The notes beneath the pieces were generated by a model. It was not told where the DNA came from, did no database searches, and saw nothing but the letters and a program-made list of their open reading frames with translations. Of a stretch of 5,091 nt of DNA, positions 1 through 5,091 are shown piece after piece. Source of the DNA: Bacillota bacterium (GTDB lineage Bacteria; Bacillota; Dethiobacteria; DTU022; JAAZDR01); contig JAAZDR010000274.1 in NCBI GenBank assembly GCA_012512705.1, forward strand, positions 1 through 5,091, in the 5' to 3' direction. Positions within the stretch are counted from its first letter, which is position 1, and the number at the start of each line of letters is the position of its first letter. The position numbers and the translations under genes were made by a program.

Positions 1-74
1 GTGCAGCACTGAGCGAGGCTGTTGTAACTGCACGTATCGCTGCTAAAGCCGCTGCAGAATGGGCAAGACGCTAA
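1..74 (+). CDS. C-terminal end of an unidentified protein (5' truncated)
   Basis: The frame starting at position 3 is open from the window edge to a TAA at 72-74 and gives 23 residues ending in AAEWARR. The peptide is alanine-rich with spaced charges (AVVTARIAAKAAAEWARR) and would form an amphipathic C-terminal helix. Codon choice resembles the genes that follow. Too little is present to name the protein. Its position before a C3/C4 carboxyltransferase gene would suit a central-carbon enzyme such as a malate-converting enzyme, but that is only a guess from context. The gene does not overlap the next one, which begins 137 bp downstream. Confidence 0.6.
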   Translation, partial: AALSEAVVTARIAAKAAAEWARR

Positions 75-211
75 ATCTCAATTTTTTAATTTTAGATGAT
101 AAATTTCTACAATTTTTATTAATTGTTTTTTAAGAATAAGTAGCTTTTTTGTCTAAATTACTACTTTAATCTTTTTAAAAGACAGGTAAGAGATTAAGGA
201 GGAGAACAGGC
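75..211. other. AT-rich spacer before the carboxyltransferase gene
   Basis: This spacer is very AT-rich with several T-runs. I found no convincing -35/-10 pair with 16-18 bp spacing. TTGTCT at 149-154 has no -10 at the right distance. An AAGTAG/CTACTT pairing (138-143 with 161-166) could form a weak hairpin with a 17-nt loop, followed by TAATCTTTTT, but it is too AT-rich to call a terminator. The downstream gene's promoter may be here in a non-consensus form, or the gene may be co-transcribed with the one upstream. Confidence 0.5.
196..204 (+). promoter_or_regulatory. Strong ribosome binding site that selects a TTG start
   Basis: AAGGAGGAG lies 7 nt before the TTG at 212-214. No ATG or GTG in this frame occurs close downstream: the next ATG codon is residue 22 of the protein, inside the conserved N-terminal strand region. 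The motif DTTLRDAHQS begins at residue 11, so a later start would remove essential sequence. The site therefore fixes the TTG as the initiation codon. Confidence 0.85.
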
Positions 212-1705
212 TTGACAGAGGTTAAAAAAATCCTGATTACGGATACAACATTAAGAGATGCTCATCAATCATTGATGGCGACAAGAATGCGTACTGAAGA
301 TATGCTGCCGATTGCGGAAAAAATGGATAATGTCGGCTTTTACTCCTTAGAGGTATGGGGCGGTGCTACCTTTGACACTTGCATGCGGTTTTTGGATGAG
401 GATCCGTGGGAAAGATTGCGCAAGCTGCGGCAAAGAATCAAGAAGACAAAGCTGCAGATGCTCCTGCGTGGACAAAACCTGCTTGGCTACCGCCACTATG
501 CTGATGATGTTGTGGAGAATTTTATTGCAAAAGTGATCGCCAATGGCATCGATATCATTCGCATTTTCGATGCCTTAAATGATATTCGTAATATGGAGAA
601 AGCGATGTTTTATACGAAGAGAGAGGGCGGTCACGTTCAAGCGACAATTAGCTATACGATCAGTCCTCTCCATGATAATAACCACTTTATAGAAATGGGT
701 AAAAGGTTGGAGGAGATGGGCGCTGATTCCATATGTATCAAAGATATGGCCGGTCTCCTTTCTCCTTACAATGTTTATATTCTGATTAAAGAGTTGAAGG
801 ATAAGATTAGCATTCCGCTTCAACTTCACTGTCACTGTACGAGTGGAATGGCACCTCTTGCTTATTTAAAAGCAATTGAGGCTGGGGTTGATGTCTTGGA
901 TACGGCGACATCTTCACTAGCGATGGGCACTTCACAGCCCCCCACGGATAGTATTGTCGCCTCTCTTAAAGGTACACCTTATGATACGGGATTAGACCTG
1001 GAGCAGCTTTCGGAGATTAGCGATTACTTTAAGGAAGTGCGCAAAAAGTATGATATACCGCTTGAAGCAGCCTTAGGAGTAGATACCAATGTGCTCAGTT
1101 ATCAGATTCCCGGGGGCATGATCTCCAATCTTGCCGCTCAGTTGGCCCAGCAAAATGCATCTCATCTATTAGCAGAGACTTTGAAGGAGGTTCCAAGGGT
1201 GAGGGCGGATCTCGGCTATCCTCCGCTAGTAACTCCTTCAAGTCAGCTGGTTGGCAGCCAGGCTGTGGTGAACGTGTTGTTGGGAGAACGTTATAAAATG
1301 GTTTCCACTGAGATCAAAAATTATATCAGGGGTTTGTACGGTAAGCCGCCGGGAGAAATTAATCCCGAACTACGGGAAAAAATTTTACAAGGTAGCGAAC
1401 CGGTAACTTGTCGTCCGGCAGATCTGCTTGAGCCACAGATGGAAAAAGCAAGAAGTGAGATTGAAGAATATATGGAAAAAGAGGAAGATCTTTTATCCTA
1501 TATTCTTTTCCCCCAGGTCGCCCTCAATTTTTTCAAGCGCCGTCAGGGTCTGATACCTGAACTGAAAGAAGAGGAGGAGAAGAAGGCTGAAGAGGTGAAA
1601 GTCAAGTCAAATCTTGATCTTTCAGCAATCTATCGCGTTGATTCCTCGCTTTTGTCAGATGAAGATGATGACGAAGAGGTATGGGATATCGTTTACCCTA
1701 CTTGA
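212..1705 (+). CDS. pycB: Biotin-dependent carboxyltransferase subunit (PycB / OadA / transcarboxylase 5S family) lacking a biotin carrier domain
   Basis: This 497-residue cytoplasmic protein should transfer a carboxyl group between carboxybiotin and a 2-keto acid, most likely interconverting pyruvate and oxaloacetate. The N-terminal TIM-barrel domain (about residues 5-290) carries DTTLRDAHQS at 11-20, with D11 a likely metal ligand and R15 and Q19 in the pyruvate site. It also has WGGATFD (49-55), LLRGQN (84-89), CIKDMAG with K177 as the expected carbamylated metal ligand, LHCHC with H206 and H208 as metal ligands, and GTSQP with T240 at the position of the catalytic threonine of pyruvate carboxylase. 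The helical conserved carboxylase domain follows (about 300-445) and ends in the typical FPQVALNFFKRR. After residue 450 there is only a charged tail with acidic runs, and no AMKM biotinylation site. A separate biotin carrier protein, and a biotin carboxylase or membrane decarboxylase subunits, must be encoded elsewhere. Family assignment is firm. The choice between pyruvate carboxylase subunit B, oxaloacetate decarboxylase alpha and methylmalonyl-CoA transcarboxylase 5S is not settled by the sequence. No terminator is evident after the gene. Confidence 0.9.
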   Translation: MTEVKKILITDTTLRDAHQSLMATRMRTEDMLPIAEKMDNVGFYSLEVWGGATFDTCMRFLDEDPWERLRKLRQRIKKTKLQMLLRGQNLLGYRHYADDVVENFIAKVIANGIDIIRIFDALNDIRNMEKAMFYTKREGGHVQATISYTISPLHDNNHFIEMGKRLEEMGADSICIKDMAGLLSPYNVYILIKELKDKISIPLQLHCHCTSGMAPLAYLKAIEAGVDVLDTATSSLAMGTSQPPTDSIVASLKGTPYDTGLDLEQLSEISDYFKEVRKKYDIPLEAALGVDTNVLSYQIPGGMISNLAAQLAQQNASHLLAETLKEVPRVRADLGYPPLVTPSSQLVGSQAVVNVLLGERYKMVSTEIKNYIRGLYGKPPGEINPELREKILQGSEPVTCRPADLLEPQMEKARSEIEEYMEKEEDLLSYILFPQVALNFFKRRQGLIPELKEEEEKKAEEVKVKSNLDLSAIYRVDSSLLSDEDDDEEVWDIVYPT

Positions 1706-1791
1706 TAGCTCGCTTGTTTATGTTGTGCGACAGCCATAAGGGGAAGCCATGGGTTGAACAAAATTTATGTGCATTTTAAGGTTTTTTTTGG
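1706..1791. other. Gene-free start of the 495-bp intergenic region
   Basis: This 86-bp stretch between the carboxyltransferase stop codon and the ilv promoter holds no open frame of note. A T-run at 1782-1789 is preceded only by a poor AT stem (AAAAT...ATTTT), so I do not call a terminator for the upstream gene. The rest of the intergenic region (1792-2200) is occupied by the promoter and the T-box leader. Confidence 0.5.
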
Positions 1792-1820
1792 TTGACACAA
1801 TAAGTATCAGCAGGTATAAT
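1792..1820 (+). promoter_or_regulatory. Consensus sigma-A promoter of the ilv operon
   Basis: TTGACA at 1792-1797 and TATAAT at 1815-1820 are both perfect consensus hexamers, separated by exactly 17 bp. An upstream T-rich tract (1782-1789) may act as an UP-like element. Transcription should start near 1826-1829, about 45 nt before the T-box Stem I. A strong constitutive promoter fits a system in which control is exerted afterwards by transcription attenuation. Confidence 0.93.
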
Positions 1821-1955
1821 AATAGCCAATTATATTCTTCTAGGCATTAACGCTAAAAGAGAAGAACGCTTAAAGGTGATGAAGGAGAAAGTAGGGGGCA
1901 ATATTAACACAGAGAGCCGGTGTTGCTGCGAATCGGTTTAATATTGCTTTTGAAA

Positions 1956-1958
1956 GTC
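1956..1958 (+). promoter_or_regulatory. T-box specifier codon GUC (valine)
   Basis: The 3' side of the specifier loop reads GAAA-GTC-A followed by the lower helix strand CTCC. In the well-studied glyQS leader the same position reads GAAA-GGC-A followed by its lower helix strand (recalled from memory), with GGC as the glycine specifier. That register makes GTC the specifier, a valine codon. A shift by one base would give AGT (serine) or TCA (serine), which would not match the operon. The UGGU in the T-box bulge pairs with an ACCA tRNA end, as expected for tRNA-Val with discriminator A. Confidence 0.82.
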
Positions 1959-2066
1959 ACTCCGGAACCTCTTACTGAAAGCCTGTAGAGCCTATAGGGA
2001 CAGGTTAGTAGGTAATGACGTGAGCTTCGTTACAGCCGTTGGTTAAGTATTCTTAACCTCTAAAAG

Positions 2067-2111
2067 ACCGGTATGGGAGTTTTTCTTTTGTTTGCTTGTA
2101 TTTGTACCGGT
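2067..2111 (+). repeat. Inverted repeat in the Stem III-antiterminator linker
   Basis: ACCGGTA at 2067-2073 pairs perfectly with TACCGGT at 2105-2111 and closes a T-rich loop of 31 nt. It lies between Stem III (ends 2058) and the T-box sequence (starts 2117), in a linker of 58 nt. The core ACCGGT is itself palindromic. The hairpin would bring Stem III and the antiterminator close together despite the long linker. Its function is not known to me. Confidence 0.7.
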
Positions 2112-2116
2112 GAATT

Positions 2117-2149
2117 AGGGTGGTAACGCGGAGGAATCCCTTCGCCCCT
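2117..2149 (+). promoter_or_regulatory. T-box sequence and antiterminator helix
   Basis: AGGGTGGTAACGCGG (2117-2131) is the conserved T-box motif. AGGG 2117-2120 pairs with CCCT 2146-2149 and GCG 2128-2130 pairs with CGC 2143-2145, leaving the 7-nt bulge TGGTAAC. TGGT (2121-2124) would pair with the ACCA end of uncharged tRNA. The bulge ends in AAC, where the usual form is ACC. Bases 2143-2147 are also in the 5' arm of the terminator, so the two structures exclude each other. Confidence 0.93.
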
Positions 2150-2169
2150 GGCGGGTGAAGGGATTTTTT
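2135..2169 (+). terminator. Intrinsic terminator of the T-box leader
   Basis: A 13-bp stem pairs 2135-2147 with 2153-2165, with a single G-U wobble (2144 with 2156) and a 5-nt loop CTGGC. T residues at 2164-2169 form the U-tract. The stem competes with the antiterminator for 2143-2147 and is the default fold when tRNA is charged. It ends 31 nt before the ilvE start. Confidence 0.95.
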
Positions 2170-2200
2170 ATACAAAAATTTAGCAATCGGAGGAGTCGGT

Positions 2201-3094
2201 ATGGAAAGATTAGTTTTTATGAATGGTGCTTTTGTCCCACAAAGTGAAGCAAAGGTTTCAGTCTTTGATCACGGCTTTCTTTATGGGGATGGTGTTTTTG
2301 AAGGAATCCGTAGTTACAATGGGCGAATTTTTAAACTCAAAGAACATGTTCAGCGCCTGTATGAATCGGCACACTCAATTCTTCTTGCTGTTGATTATAC
2401 TCAGCAGGAAATGGAAAACTTGATTATTGAAACAGTGAGGCGCAATAAGCTCAAAGATGCTTACATCCGCGTCGTTATTTCCCGCGGTGAAGGGGATCTA
2501 GGTCTCGATCCGCGTAAATGTAAAAAGAGTCAGGTAATAATAATCGCAGATACAATCACCCTTTACCCTGAAGAACTATATAAAGAAGGTCTAAAAGTTA
2601 TTACAGTCTCTACCCGCAGAAATATTCCCGATGCTCTGGATCCGAAAATCAAATCCCTCAATTATCTGAACAATATTTTAGTTAAGCTGCAAGCAAATCA
2701 TGCAGGGATGATGGAAGCAGTGATGCTCAACAGTAACGGCTATGTTACTGAGGGGTCCGGAGACAATATTTTTATCTATAAAAGAGGGCGGTTGATTACT
2801 CCTCCTGCCTATCTGGGTATTCTTGAAGGAATTACCAGGCAGGCTGTAATTGATTTAGCGCGCGAAAATGATCTTCAGGTTGTCGAAGAACCATTTACAC
2901 GTCACGATCTTTATGTTGCCGAAGAATGTTTTTTAACAGGAACAGCAGCAGAGTTGATTCCTGTAGTGGAAGTCGACAAGCGCAAGATCGGTGACGGGCA
3001 GCCGGGAAGGATAACGAAAGTTTTGATGCAAAAATTTAAAGAGTATGCTCAAAACAGTGGTGTTGAGGTTTACAATAGCAACACCCTGAAGTGA
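2201..3094 (+). CDS. ilvE: Branched-chain amino acid aminotransferase (class IV PLP fold)
   Basis: IlvE catalyses the last step of valine, isoleucine and leucine synthesis, moving the amino group of glutamate onto the branched 2-keto acids with pyridoxal phosphate. The 297 residues are the usual length for the family. Fold-type IV marks are the N-terminal FDHGFLYGDGVFEGIR (22-37), R52 in the phosphate-site region, KSLNYLNN with K151 as the PLP Schiff-base lysine and Y155 next to it, TEGSGDNIF (183-191) with E184 contacting the pyridine nitrogen, GILEGITR (206-213) with a G-I-T phosphate loop, and FLTGTAAELIPV (244-255). The ATG follows GGAGGAG (2189-2195) by 5 nt. The gene is first in the operon, directly behind the T-box terminator, and ilvD begins 34 nt later. 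D-amino acid aminotransferase shares this fold, but the valine T-box and ilvD/ilvB neighbours favour the branched-chain role. No truncation or missing key residue is seen. Confidence 0.95.
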   Translation: MERLVFMNGAFVPQSEAKVSVFDHGFLYGDGVFEGIRSYNGRIFKLKEHVQRLYESAHSILLAVDYTQQEMENLIIETVRRNKLKDAYIRVVISRGEGDLGLDPRKCKKSQVIIIADTITLYPEELYKEGLKVITVSTRRNIPDALDPKIKSLNYLNNILVKLQANHAGMMEAVMLNSNGYVTEGSGDNIFIYKRGRLITPPAYLGILEGITRQAVIDLARENDLQVVEEPFTRHDLYVAEECFLTGTAAELIPVVEVDKRKIGDGQPGRITKVLMQKFKEYAQNSGVEVYNSNTLK

Positions 3095-3128
3095 AAAATA
3101 TAGATTGATGGAGGAGGAGCGATAGGTA

Positions 3129-4811
3129 ATGCGCAGCGATATCGTTAAAAAAGGGATTGAGAGAGCACCCCACCGCTCACTTTTTAAGGCAATGGGTTAC
3201 ACAAACGCGGAGTTGGGGAAACCTCTCATCGGAGTAGTTAATGCGGCGAATGAGATCATACCTGGTCATATTCACCTGCCTCGCATTGCTTCTGCTGTTA
3301 AGGACGGTGTGCGGCTGGCAGGGGGGACACCGATTGAGTTTTCCACGATCGGTGTTTGTGACGGTATTGCGATGAACCACCCGGGGATGCGTTATTCTCT
3401 AGCCAGCCGCGAGCTGATAGCGGATAGTATTGAGGCAATGGCCGAAGCTCATGGTTTTGATGCGCTTGTGTTTATCCCTAACTGTGACAAGATTGTTCCG
3501 GGGATGCTTATGGCTGCGGCGCGTTTAAATCTCCCCTCGATTATTGTTAGCGGTGGGCCAATGCTTGCCGGGCATTTTCGCGGTAAGCGGGTTGACTTAA
3601 ACAGTGTTTTTGAAGCGGTTGGTGCCGTAAAGGCAGGCCGGCTTTCTGAATCTGAGCTGGAGGAGCTCACAGAGTCAGCTTGTCCCGGATGCGGCTCTTG
3701 TGCTGGAATGTTTACAGCCAACTCGATGAACTGTATAACAGAAGCTCTAGGCATGGCGCTACCAGGGAATGGGACGATTCCGGCGGTTGATGCGGCTCGT
3801 ATTCGCTTGGCGAAAGTGACGGGGGCAAAGGTGCTTGAACTGTTAGCGAAAAACATTAGACCAGCAGATATATTAACGCCTGAGGCATTCAAAAATGCTT
3901 TGACGGTTGATATGGCACTTGGCTGTTCAACCAATACCGTGTTACATCTTCTGGCGGTAGCAGCGGAACTCGGACTCTCTATCGATCTTCAGGAAATAAA
4001 TAAGATTGCGGCACAGGTTCCGCAGCTTTGCAAGTTAAGTCCAGCTGGAGAGGATCATATTGAGGAACTTCACCTCGATGGCGGTATTTGGGCGGTAATG
4101 CGAGAGCTTTCCAAGGGTGGTTTTTTAGCTGGAGGGCAGCTGACGGTAACAGGGAGGACAATTGATAAGGAGCTTAAAGATTTTCAGGAGGCAAAGCCGC
4201 GCAGAGGGGTGATTCGCAGTCTTGAAAATCCCTATCGTCAGGACGGCGGTCTAGCTATTCTTTTTGGCAACCTCGCCCCTGAAGGGGCAGTTGTAAAGCA
4301 GGGGGCGGTGGCTGAGGAGATGATGCGCTCCAAAGGCCCGGCCCGCGTTTTTGATAGCGAAGATGCAGCAGTGGAAGCGATCTTGGGTGGGAAGATCAAG
4401 AGCGGTGATGTCGTTGTCATCCGTTATGAAGGGCCTAAGGGTGGCCCAGGCATGCGGGAGATGCTCACCCCAACCTCCGCTATCGCAGGGATGGGGCTTG
4501 ATAAGGAGGTGGCCCTGATTACTGATGGACGTTTCTCGGGGGCTACCCGCGGAGCTTCAATTGGTCATGTCTCTCCGGAAGCCCAGGATAAAGGCCCGAT
4601 TGCTGCTGTTAAGGACGGTGACCTAATCGAGATCGATATTCCGGGTCGCACTCTCAATCTCCTTATTTCGGAGGAAGAGCTGGCGCAACGTTTGGCAAGT
4701 TTGCCGGTGCGCGAGCCCAGGGTGAAAAAAGGTTACCTGGCTCGCTATGCTGCTGCTGTGAGTTCAGCAAATAAGGGAGCTGTTCTTCGCTCGGGTAATA
4801 ATCAGCCATAA
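3129..4811 (+). CDS. ilvD: Dihydroxy-acid dehydratase
   Basis: IlvD is an Fe-S enzyme that dehydrates 2,3-dihydroxy-isovalerate and 2,3-dihydroxy-3-methylvalerate to the keto acids used by IlvE. At 560 residues it is full length for the B. subtilis-like type. Visible marks are PGHIHL (45-50), [17 protein letters not shown] (75-91), and [18 protein letters not shown] (115-132). In the last, C119 is a likely cluster ligand, and D120 and K121 are at the magnesium and carbamyl-lysine positions. [18 protein letters not shown] (185-202) includes cluster-site cysteines, followed by LGCSTNT (264-270), [13 protein letters not shown] (433-445), and [12 protein letters not shown] (464-475) with S470 as the proposed catalytic base. 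C77 replaces the aspartate of the E. coli and B. subtilis GVDDGIAM motif; I recall the same variant in clostridial and archaeal homologues. The ATG follows GGAGGAGGAG (3110-3119) by 9 nt. ilvB begins 41 nt downstream without an intervening terminator. Confidence 0.97.
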   Translation: MRSDIVKKGIERAPHRSLFKAMGYTNAELGKPLIGVVNAANEIIPGHIHLPRIASAVKDGVRLAGGTPIEFSTIGVCDGIAMNHPGMRYSLASRELIADSIEAMAEAHGFDALVFIPNCDKIVPGMLMAAARLNLPSIIVSGGPMLAGHFRGKRVDLNSVFEAVGAVKAGRLSESELEELTESACPGCGSCAGMFTANSMNCITEALGMALPGNGTIPAVDAARIRLAKVTGAKVLELLAKNIRPADILTPEAFKNALTVDMALGCSTNTVLHLLAVAAELGLSIDLQEINKIAAQVPQLCKLSPAGEDHIEELHLDGGIWAVMRELSKGGFLAGGQLTVTGRTIDKELKDFQEAKPRRGVIRSLENPYRQDGGLAILFGNLAPEGAVVKQGAVAEEMMRSKGPARVFDSEDAAVEAILGGKIKSGDVVVIRYEGPKGGPGMREMLTPTSAIAGMGLDKEVALITDGRFSGATRGASIGHVSPEAQDKGPIAAVKDGDLIEIDIPGRTLNLLISEEELAQRLASLPVREPRVKKGYLARYAAAVSSANKGAVLRSGNNQP

Positions 4812-4838
4812 AGAATGGTATTCAAGATTAAGAGACGT

Positions 4839-4845
4839 GAGGTGA
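4839..4845 (+). promoter_or_regulatory. Ribosome binding site that favours a TTG start for ilvB
   Basis: GAGGTGA lies 7 nt before TTG 4853-4855 and 13 nt before the in-frame ATG 4859-4861. The shorter spacing is the normal one, and it gives the N-terminus MKMTGAQ, which agrees with my recollection of Firmicute IlvB proteins. The ATG two codons later remains a possible alternative. Confidence 0.7.
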
Positions 4846-4852
4846 ACAGCAA

Positions 4853-5091
4853 TTGAAGATGACGGGAGCACAGATGCTCATCGAATCTCTTAACCATGAA
4901 AAAGTAGAAGTTATTTTTGGTTATCCGGGAGGGGCGGTAATCCCATTATATGATGCACTTTATGATGCTGAAATAAAGCACATCCTTGTGCGCCATGAAC
5001 AAGGCGCGGTGCACGCCGCCGAGGGCTATGCGCGCTCCACCGGCAAGCCCGGCGTGGTGCTGGTGACCTCCGGCCCCGGCATGGCCAACAC
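4853..5091 (+). CDS. ilvB: Acetolactate synthase large subunit, N-terminal part (3' truncated by window end)
   Basis: IlvB joins two pyruvates into acetolactate, or pyruvate and 2-oxobutyrate into acetohydroxybutyrate, using thiamine diphosphate. It is the first common step of valine, leucine and isoleucine synthesis. Only 79 full codons of a protein usually near 550 residues are present. They cover the start of the pyrimidine-binding domain: [13 protein letters not shown], then [16 protein letters not shown] (21-36), and RHEQGA (47-52), where E49 is the TPP-activating glutamate. [21 protein letters not shown] (56-76) is typical of the family, but the next residues are MAN rather than the usual ATN. 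Position as third gene behind ilvE and ilvD supports the call. From about position 5000 the base composition and codon use change abruptly (about 75% GC, 28 of 29 codons ending in G or C), so the last 30 codons may not belong to this genome. Valine feedback control would need a small subunit not seen here. Confidence 0.88.
   Translation, partial: MKMTGAQMLIESLNHEKVEVIFGYPGGAVIPLYDALYDAEIKHILVRHEQGAVHAAEGYARSTGKPGVVLVTSGPGMAN
5001..5091. other. GC-rich terminal segment with foreign composition
   Basis: Counted by hand, 5001-5091 has 68 G or C of 91 (about 75%), while 4861-5000 has 60 of 140 (about 43%). The reading frame of ilvB continues across the step without interruption, and the encoded peptide still matches acetolactate synthase. 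The change is in codon choice, not in protein family. I read it as a likely join to an ilvB homologue from a GC-rich organism. Confidence 0.75.

Larger units (their letters stand above)
1828..2169 (+). ncRNA. T-box leader riboswitch, valine-specific (GUC specifier)
   Basis: The leader has every module of a full T-box. Stem I: basal helix AGGT 1874-1877 with ACCT 1967-1970; a kink-turn-like internal loop (GATGA opposite GGA); GGAG 1884-1887 with CTCC 1960-1963; a specifier loop (AAAGTAG opposite GAAAGTCA); and a perfect 10-bp helix 1898-1907 with 1938-1947. The distal part has AGAGAG (1911-1916) and a GGTG...GCTGCGAA apical region, which in the family contacts the tRNA elbow. Stem II: CCTGT 1982-1986 with ACAGG 2000-2004. 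A IIA/B-like element pairs 2012-2015 with 2030-2033. Stem III: GGTTAAG 2041-2047 with CTTAACC 2052-2058 and a TATT loop. Antiterminator and terminator follow. Uncharged tRNA-Val should bind and stabilise the antiterminator, so that ilvE, ilvD and ilvB are transcribed under valine starvation. The exact 5' end is inferred from the promoter. Confidence 0.95.

Noticed and set aside
138..176. Possible terminator in the first spacer (AAGTAG/CTACTT plus T-run)
   Set aside because: The stem has only 6 bp, mostly AT, a 17-nt loop and an interrupted T-run, so it is within what chance gives in AT-rich DNA.
575..835. 86-codon open frame on the - strand
   Set aside because: It is opposite the carboxyltransferase core, including the metal-binding region, and the peptide has no recognisable features.
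1755..1789. Possible terminator of the carboxyltransferase gene before the run of eight T
   Set aside because: The only stem before the T-run is a 5-bp AT pairing. The T-run more likely belongs to the upstream side of the ilv promoter.
2223..2423. 66-codon + strand frame inside ilvE
   Set aside because: It is an out-of-frame shadow of the conserved ilvE N-terminus without its own ribosome binding site.
3353..3385. C77 in GVCDGIAM of IlvD as a novel extra cluster ligand
   Set aside because: I recall the same cysteine in many clostridial and archaeal dihydroxy-acid dehydratases, so it looks like an ordinary subfamily feature.
3449..3934. 161-codon open frame on the - strand
   Set aside because: It lies entirely opposite ilvD, whose protein is conserved throughout this region. 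It has no recognisable domain, and long antisense frames are common opposite genes of this codon bias.
1..5091. CRISPR arrays, insertion sequences, tRNA or rRNA genes, phage or defence genes
   Set aside because: I found no repeated spacer-like pattern, no transposase frame or terminal inverted repeats, and no tRNA-like fold. Apart from the spacers, the window is filled by metabolic genes and the T-box leader.

Overview
The window looks like a low-to-mid GC Gram-positive anaerobe of the Firmicutes, most likely Clostridia (Peptococcaceae or Syntrophomonas-like). The reasons are strong AGGAGG-type ribosome binding sites, TTG starts on two genes, a canonical T-box leader with a consensus sigma-A promoter, and the style of the encoded proteins. 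This is inferred from sequence character, not from a database match.

Layout, all on the + strand. (1) Positions 1-74 hold the last 23 codons of an unidentified gene. (2) An AT-rich spacer of 137 bp follows. (3) Positions 212-1705 encode a stand-alone carboxyltransferase subunit of the pyruvate carboxylase / oxaloacetate decarboxylase / transcarboxylase 5S family, without a biotin carrier domain. (4) A 495-bp gene-free stretch, 1706-2200, holds a consensus promoter (TTGACA, 17 bp, TATAAT) and a complete T-box riboswitch. The riboswitch has Stem I with a GUC (valine) specifier, Stem II-type hairpins, Stem III, an antiterminator with the T-box sequence, and a strong intrinsic terminator. (5) ilvE (2201-3094), ilvD (3129-4811) and the start of ilvB (4853 to the window end) follow with gaps of 34 and 41 nt, forming a branched-chain amino acid operon.

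The operon reads as a unit. IlvB (acetolactate synthase large subunit) makes acetohydroxy acids, IlvD dehydrates the dihydroxy acids to 2-keto acids, and IlvE transaminates these to valine, isoleucine and leucine. The ketol-acid reductoisomerase (ilvC) and the synthase small subunit (ilvN/ilvH) are not in the window and may lie downstream. The T-box should let transcription through when uncharged tRNA-Val accumulates. The carboxyltransferase gene appears to be a separate unit of C3/C4 metabolism.

I see no undescribed system here. Points worth a second look are the valine specifier on this operon, an extra hairpin in the T-box linker, the missing biotin carrier domain with an acidic tail, and an abrupt rise in GC (about 43% to 75%) inside ilvB at about position 5000. 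The GC step looks like an assembly chimera or a recombination junction near the end of the sequence.
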